Positions 25,664 to 29,555 of a stretch of 29,555 nt of DNA are shown here, one piece after another. A model generated the notes under the pieces. That model had not been told where the DNA came from. It worked only from the letters and a program-made list of their open reading frames with translations, and searched no databases. Both the position numbers and the translations under genes were made by a program. The stretch covers positions 1 through 29,555 of the forward strand of contig CAYJIA010000028.1 of the NCBI GenBank assembly GCA_964370115.1, read 5' to 3'. The DNA comes from SIG603 sp964370115. Its GTDB lineage: Bacteria; Bacillota; Clostridia; Oscillospirales; Acutalibacteraceae. Positions within the stretch are counted from its first letter, which is position 1. Every line of letters begins with the position of its first letter.

Positions 25664-25724
25664 AAAGGAGGAGGTTAAAATCAATTTTACGATTCATATG
25701 CTAAATGGTAAATCAATGAATTGA
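25664..25724 (+). other. Orphan ribosome binding site and short coding remnant
   Basis: AAAAGGAGGAGG is followed by ATC, not ATG, at the expected start spacing, then a frame reading INFTIHMLNGKSMN and a stop. If the ATC were once ATG this would be a 14-codon peptide. More likely it is what remains after the gene controlled by the attenuator was lost, or a leader whose target is the HTH gene at 25864. Confidence 0.4.
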
Positions 25725-25863
25725 ACTTTAAAATTATCCCTTAGGGGGTTTACCACACTGTGAAAATAACTTTCAAAATCAAATAACGTTACAGTGATAT
25801 ACGCCCTATCTTGTATGCAAATCAAAACTACGGAGGCTATGAAGAAAACAACTGGAGGTCAAA

Positions 25864-26076
25864 ATGAAAGAATCGGTTTACAAAAACTATGACGAACTGC
25901 CACTATTTCTAAACGCAAACACGGTGGCAAAGGTGCTGGGCGTTTCGATATCTACAGGGTACGAGCTCATGCAAGAGAAAGATTTTCCCACACTAAAAAT
26001 CGGAAATAGAATTGTTGTGCCTAAAGAAAAATTTATAGAGTGGGTACAGAAAAACACTACGGGAGGTGAAATTTGA
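25864..26076 (+). CDS. Small excisionase-like HTH DNA-binding protein
   Basis: The 70-residue protein has a winged-helix/MerR-type excisionase fold: FLNANTVAKVLGVSISTGYE holds the helix-turn-helix (about 14-34), followed by a wing with FPTLKIGNRIVVPKEKFIEW. Such proteins (helix_turn_helix_17 type) are common beside integrases of Tn1549- and Tn916-related elements, where they act as excisionases or accessory regulators. The ATG at 25864 has GGAGG 5 nt upstream. A 17-codon frame (MKKTTGGQNERIG...) starts at 25839 and overlaps the start; it may be chance. The next gene starts within the stop codon of this one. Confidence 0.85.
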   Translation: MKESVYKNYDELPLFLNANTVAKVLGVSISTGYELMQEKDFPTLKIGNRIVVPKEKFIEWVQKNTTGGEI

Positions 26077-26438
26077 AATATACAAAATATCCTAAACGCG
26101 ATGCGATAAAAAATTACTTTCCACTGCCGAATGAAATTTTTATTTTGAATTTAAGTTACGGCGAAATTGCGGTCTACGCCTACCTTCTATATCTGGAGGA
26201 CAGGAAAACTTATCAGTGCTATCCGAGTTACAAAACCATTGGTCGGGCTGTTAAGATGAGTAAAAACACCGTACGAAAATATGTCGCAGAGCTTGAAGAA
26301 AAAAGGTTGATCACCACCGAGCACACTAGCGTTTTCACAAAAGACGGCATGAAGCGAAACGGAAATTTGCTTTACACGATACGACCTATTCAGGAGGCTG
26401 TGAACTTTTTTAACGAAAAGCAACTCAAAGCAGGATAA
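26073..26438 (+). CDS. Replication-initiator-type helix-turn-helix protein
   Basis: The 121-residue protein opens with KRDAIKNYFPLPNEIF and has a winged HTH at about 45-80 (YPSYKTIGRAVKMSKNTVRKYV, then LEEKRLI). The pattern is that of the HTH domain found at the start of firmicute plasmid/ICE replication initiators and in short proteins that pair with excisionase-like genes in Tn1549-like elements. The start is TTG at 26073, 6 nt after GGGAGG and overlapping the previous stop (TTGA), so translation is coupled. It lacks the long C-terminal part of a true initiator; DNA binding is likely and a replication role uncertain. Confidence 0.8.
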   Translation: MKYTKYPKRDAIKNYFPLPNEIFILNLSYGEIAVYAYLLYLEDRKTYQCYPSYKTIGRAVKMSKNTVRKYVAELEEKRLITTEHTSVFTKDGMKRNGNLLYTIRPIQEAVNFFNEKQLKAG

Positions 26439-26461
26439 AGAGCTGATATCCGCTCACGCGC

Positions 26462-26486
26462 AAAGGACGGCAGTGCCGACCTTTTT
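26462..26486 (+). terminator. Rho-independent terminator after the HTH pair
   Basis: AAAGG-A-CGGC with loop AGT and GCCG-A-CCTTT forms a compact hairpin with one A-A mismatch followed by TTTTT. It begins 24 nt after the stop of the HTH gene. Confidence 0.65.
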
Positions 26487-26500
26487 AGGAGATTTACGAG

Positions 26501-26540
26501 ATATCCATAAAGTCAAGTGTATATCCATCTTGATATCCAT
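26501..26540 (+). repeat. Three direct copies of ATATCCAT
   Basis: Copies lie at 26501-26508, 26521-26528 and 26533-26540; a related GATATCCGC is at 26445-26453. They sit directly downstream of a replication-initiator-type HTH gene and could be binding sites for it or for an excisionase. The spacing is 20 and 12 bp, not one helical register, so this is tentative. Confidence 0.4.
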
Positions 26541-26679
26541 TTACGGAAATATGCAGTGTTTATGGGAGTTTCTAAAACATCAAATGTGATGTATTCAGGC
26601 GGTAGCAGATTAAAAACCAAAATATTTAATCATAGGGTTCGCATTTGGGAATAAAAATGTCCGTTGTCTAGCGAGGGGA

Positions 26680-26890
26680 TGAAACAGGTTGAAAATAAAT
26701 TTATGAGGTAGGTATGGAAACAAAGAACTTCGATACGATGTTACAGGAGTTGCAGAACTCGAACAGGACATTGTCACAGATTGGGAGCAAGAGAGGGTAG
26801 ATAAAAAGTGCACAAGAGAATTAAAGAAAAGAAAATGGCACAGGGGTAAAAATTTGGTGGGTTTTCGCTGTAATGATTGTTACATTTAGT
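26680..26890 (+). pseudogene. Possible frameshifted small gene upstream of the integrases
   Basis: A frame starting at the ATG at 26680 (MKQVENKFMR) meets a stop after ten codons. Skipping a single T near 26707 joins it to an open frame of about 57 codons (RYGNKELRYDVTGVAELEQ..., ending WHRGKNLVGFRCNDCYI). The joined product of about 67 residues is basic and protein-like, with a GAGGGG close to the start. It resembles nothing I can name with confidence. The surrounding 26541-26945 contains no other convincing gene. Confidence 0.35.
26869..26884 (+). promoter_or_regulatory. Short dyad upstream of the integrase genes
   Basis: TGTAA-TGATTG-TTACA is a perfect 5-bp inverted repeat with a 6-bp spacer, about 60 bp ahead of the integrase start. 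It could be an operator or integrase/excisionase arm site. No clear -35/-10 pair was found nearby. Confidence 0.35.
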
Positions 26891-26945
26891 AATAGATATT
26901 CACTATGTTTCGTGGTAATGTTTCGTTTGAAAAGGAGGCGATAAA

Positions 26946-28097
26946 ATGGCAAAACGAAGACCGTCGGGCGACGGCATGGTTCGCAAAAAATCCACAGGAA
27001 AGTGGGAGGGCAGAATTGTCATCGGGCAAAAAGTTAACGGCAGTCCCATGTTTAAATATGTCTACGCAAAAAGTCAAAAAGAACTGCTGGACAAGCTTAA
27101 CAAGCAAAAGGAAATCTACCGAGATATTAGGCTTACCGAGGACAGTAAAATCACTTTAGCTGAGTGGCTTGACCGCTGGCTAAATGACTATATGGCGGTA
27201 AAAATTCGCAAAAGCACGCTAAACTGCTACAAAAATTATGCCGAAAATTATATTAAACCTATACTTGGGCAAAAGATAATTTCGATTATCACCACGACCG
27301 ACATCCAAAAGATGTACACAAAACTAAAAAACGAGGGGCGAATTAAACCTAGCAAAGACCACGGAAGAGAGCTTAGCAACTCCACTGTGATTAAAATTCA
27401 CACCATGCTTCACGGTGCGATGAAATCGGCACGAGAGGCACGTATTATCCCTACCAACCCAACTGAGGGCGCAGTGCTACCCAAAAACCGTTACAAATCA
27501 AAGAAAATTTTGAGCGAAAACGAGCTTGAAATTTTCATAAACGAAATAGAAAAAGACGAAATTTGGCACGATTTCTTCTACACGGCGCTCACCACGGGAC
27601 TTAGGCGAGGCGAGATTTGCGGACTACGATTTGAGGACTTCGACGAACAGGCAAGCACTCTTAAAATAGAGCGAACCATACGCATGGAAAACGGAAAAGC
27701 ACAGGCGGGCGACACCAAAACAGGCAGTGGAATGAGAAAAATAATACTACCCCAAAGCACCGCGCAAATACTGCGTGAAAGAAAGAAAAATTCACTTAGC
27801 GAATGGATTTTCTCCAACCCTCTAAAGCCCGAAAAACCGATAAGTCCGAACAGTGCCTACAGGAAACTCAAGCAATTTTTAGCGAGTGCAAAGCTCCCAA
27901 ACATCAGGTTTCATGACCTCAGGCATACGTTCTCGACCCATGCACTAGCAAGCGGTGTCGATGCGAAAACCCTGTCGAGTATTCTAGGTCACGCAAACGC
28001 ATCGTTTACGCTAGACACCTACACCCACGTGACAAGCGATATGCAAAAACGAGCCTCAAAAATAGTCGGAAATTTTCTCGAGGAAGTGATGATATGA
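26946..28097 (+). CDS. Tyrosine integrase 1 (site-specific recombinase)
   Basis: The 383-residue phage/ICE-type integrase has an N-terminal arm-site DNA-binding domain of the AP2-like type (about 4-55: SGDGMVRKK...KWEGRIV), a core-binding SAM-like domain (about 68-165), and a catalytic domain (about 185-375). The catalytic set is complete: Arg220 (TGLRRGE), Lys258 (GDTKTG), His323 and Arg326 (FHDLRHTF), His349 (LGHA) and nucleophile Tyr359 (LDTYTH). The ATG at 26946 has AAGGAGG at ideal spacing. The stop overlaps the next integrase start as ATGA, so both are made from one message. It should catalyse integration and excision of the element at an att site outside or near the window end. Confidence 0.93.
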   Translation: MAKRRPSGDGMVRKKSTGKWEGRIVIGQKVNGSPMFKYVYAKSQKELLDKLNKQKEIYRDIRLTEDSKITLAEWLDRWLNDYMAVKIRKSTLNCYKNYAENYIKPILGQKIISIITTTDIQKMYTKLKNEGRIKPSKDHGRELSNSTVIKIHTMLHGAMKSAREARIIPTNPTEGAVLPKNRYKSKKILSENELEIFINEIEKDEIWHDFFYTALTTGLRRGEICGLRFEDFDEQASTLKIERTIRMENGKAQAGDTKTGSGMRKIILPQSTAQILRERKKNSLSEWIFSNPLKPEKPISPNSAYRKLKQFLASAKLPNIRFHDLRHTFSTHALASGVDAKTLSSILGHANASFTLDTYTHVTSDMQKRASKIVGNFLEEVMI

Positions 28098-29518
28098 AGA
28101 AAAAAAGAAAGAATGGTGACGGCACACTAAGGCTAAGAAAAGACGGTCGTTGGGAGGGACGGTACGTCGTAGGCTACGATGAAAAAGGCCTGCCAAAGAC
28201 AAAAAGCGTGCTTGCAAAAACCAAGAAAGAGTGCATGGAAAAGCTGAAAAAACTAAAAGAGGAACTCGGACTTGCCACAAGTAACGAGCTTAAACCCGAC
28301 ATGAAATTTGCGGACTGGCTACAGTTTTGGTATGAGCACTTTGCAAAACCGAAGCTTCGCCCCAGCACTCAGGCAAGCTATGAAAACAATATTTCAAATC
28401 ATATATTCCCAAGTTTGGGCGACCTACCACTTAACAAACTCACTCAAAACCACCTGCAGAAATTTTACGGAGACGTAAAGGAAAACGGCAGAAAAAGAGT
28501 GGTGGACGCTCTTGGAAAAGGACTGTCCGACCGCTCTGTGCGATATATTCACACGACCTGTAAAAGCGCACTCGAAAAGGCAGTGGAGGAGGGTTTGATA
28601 AGAACAAATCCAACAATCGGCTGCAAGCTACCCCCGAAAAAAACAAAAGAAATGCAAGTGTTGTCCACACAAGAGCTACAAAGATTTTTCATACAGGCAA
28701 AGTTTGAAGGATTTTACGAATTATTCCTGCTAGAGCTTTGCACCGGACTTCGGCGAGGCGAACTCTTAGCCGTGCAGTGGAGCGACTTGAATTTTAACAC
28801 AGGCGAACTAAAAATAGACAAGCAGGTATCACGAGTTAACGGAAGACTGAGCATCACCATACCAAAAACAAAGGCATCAATCAGAAGTATAATAATTCCA
28901 AAATCGGTGCTTAATGTCCTAAAAAAACACAAAGAGAACAGCCAATCAAAATGGTTGTTCCCCTCAAAAAAACTAGACGATATGCCCCTTGACCCCACAT
29001 GGTGCAGAAAAAAACTGCACACTATACTAGAGTATGCAGGCTGTAAAAAAGTCAGATTTCACGACCTAAGGCATACATTCTGCACCGCCGCCCTCTCACA
29101 CGGAATGGATATAAAAACCCTGTCGACCATCATAGGACACGTCTCCTCGGCGACGACGCTCGACATTTACACCCACACGACCGACACCATGCAAATTAAA
29201 GCCGCACAGCAGATTGACAAAGGTTTTGGCAAGACTTACGCAGGCAGCGACTGTATCCCACCCGAGGACAGCACCCCCGCCAAAATCGATTTCACGCCAT
29301 ACAAAGGCAATCGCAGGAAGGCAGGAACAGGCTGTATAACTAAAATAAACGACAAGCTCTGGGAAGGCAGATACTCCCCAAAAGGGATAGACGGGAAAAG
29401 AATATCAAAAAACATCTACGCCCACACAGAGGAAGAATGTGAGCAAAAACTAGCCATACTAATAAAAGAAACCAAGGCAGAACTTGGAGCTCTCAGGTCA
29501 AATTCTGCCTCGGTGTAA
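28094..29518 (+). CDS. Tyrosine integrase 2 with additional C-terminal arm-binding domain
   Basis: The 474-residue recombinase is homologous to the preceding one but clearly diverged. It has an N-terminal AP2-like arm domain (about 5-60: NGDGTLRLRKDGRWEGRY), a core-binding domain (about 70-170) and a full catalytic set: Arg220, Lys260, His323, Arg326, His349 and Tyr359. After the catalytic domain an extra 90 residues follow. Residues about 407-466 (AGTGCITKINDKLWEGRYSP...AHTEEECEQKL) repeat the N-terminal arm domain, giving the protein two. Start at 28094 overlaps the first integrase stop by 4 nt. It lacks its own strong ribosome binding site, so translational coupling is likely. Confidence 0.92.
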   Translation: MKKKRKNGDGTLRLRKDGRWEGRYVVGYDEKGLPKTKSVLAKTKKECMEKLKKLKEELGLATSNELKPDMKFADWLQFWYEHFAKPKLRPSTQASYENNISNHIFPSLGDLPLNKLTQNHLQKFYGDVKENGRKRVVDALGKGLSDRSVRYIHTTCKSALEKAVEEGLIRTNPTIGCKLPPKKTKEMQVLSTQELQRFFIQAKFEGFYELFLLELCTGLRRGELLAVQWSDLNFNTGELKIDKQVSRVNGRLSITIPKTKASIRSIIIPKSVLNVLKKHKENSQSKWLFPSKKLDDMPLDPTWCRKKLHTILEYAGCKKVRFHDLRHTFCTAALSHGMDIKTLSTIIGHVSSATTLDIYTHTTDTMQIKAAQQIDKGFGKTYAGSDCIPPEDSTPAKIDFTPYKGNRRKAGTGCITKINDKLWEGRYSPKGIDGKRISKNIYAHTEEECEQKLAILIKETKAELGALRSNSASV

Positions 29519-29527
29519 GCAAAGAAC

Positions 29528-29555
29528 CCGCACTTGCAAATTCCTACGAGTGCGG
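29528..29555 (+). terminator. Hairpin after the integrase genes, at the window end
   Basis: CCGCACT (29528-29534) and AGTGCGG (29549-29555) form a perfect 7-bp stem with a 14-nt loop, 9 nt after the integrase 2 stop. The window ends before any T-run can be seen. It could instead be part of an attachment-site region. Confidence 0.5.

Noticed and set aside
25503..25697. A 64-codon - strand frame across the leader
   Set aside because: It is an antisense by-product of the palindromic attenuator and has no ribosome binding site or recognisable features.
25756..25796. CACTGT...ACAGTG inverted repeat ahead of the HTH gene
   Set aside because: Only 6 bp with a 29-bp spacer; expected often by chance in AT-rich DNA, so not listed as an operator.
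25839..25892. A 17-codon leader (MKKTTGGQ...) overlapping the HTH start
   Set aside because: The GGAGG is only 2 nt from its ATG and the frame has no support beyond its position.
26713..26799. A 28-codon frame (METKNFDTMLQ...) as a gene
   Set aside because: It has only a weak ribosome binding site, and the overlapping frameshifted frame looks more protein-like.

Overview
The window looks like chromosomal DNA of a low-G+C, Gram-positive member of the Bacillota, most likely the class Clostridia. Pointers are the AT-rich codon use, strong AGGAGG-type ribosome binding sites, frequent TTG/GTG starts, lipobox and GBS-Bsp-like wall proteins, and an integrase module of the kind found in clostridial conjugative transposons. 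No species can be named from sequence alone.

Layout. (1) Positions 1-2446, + strand: the 3' part of a surface-protein gene with Ig-like and GBS-Bsp-like repeats. It is broken by a stop codon and an 11-nt deletion and truncated by an insertion sequence. (2) 2447-3373: an internally deleted IS256-family element with recognisable inverted repeats. (3) 3484-18306, - strand: a 12-gene operon read from a consensus promoter (18355-18383). It encodes rfbA, rfbC, rfbB, a GT2 glycosyltransferase, rfbD, a polysaccharide ABC exporter (permease and ATPase), a large methyltransferase-GT2-GT2 fusion, a DUF2142 membrane protein, a flippase, a polyprenyl-phosphate glycosyltransferase and a DUF2304 protein. 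The set matches the logic of the streptococcal group A carbohydrate locus: dTDP-rhamnose supply, backbone synthesis, ABC export, and a lipid-linked side-chain branch. (4) 18483-25087, - strand: a second operon with its own consensus promoter (25191-25219). In transcription order it encodes a proline-repeat lipoprotein, an MBOAT O-acyltransferase, a DHHW/AlgJ-like partner and a 978-residue GBS-Bsp-repeat protein ending in a transglutaminase-like domain. Together they look like cell-wall glycan O-acylation plus a secreted surface protein. (5) 25455-29555, + strand: a mobile-element end with an attenuator-like leader that has no recognisable gene behind it, two small HTH proteins, a non-coding or decayed stretch, and two overlapping tyrosine integrases. 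This part is visibly richer in G+C than the rest.

The most interesting feature is architectural. The broken + strand surface gene (1-2446) and the intact - strand surface gene (18483-21419) share about 511 bp that look identical by eye, in inverted orientation (754-1264 versus 19828-20338), bracketing the whole polysaccharide operon. Recombination there would invert about 18.6 kb and, because the reading frames agree, swap the C-terminal halves of the two surface proteins. That would be a plausible on/off or antigen-switching arrangement. It is inferred from sequence and has not been shown.
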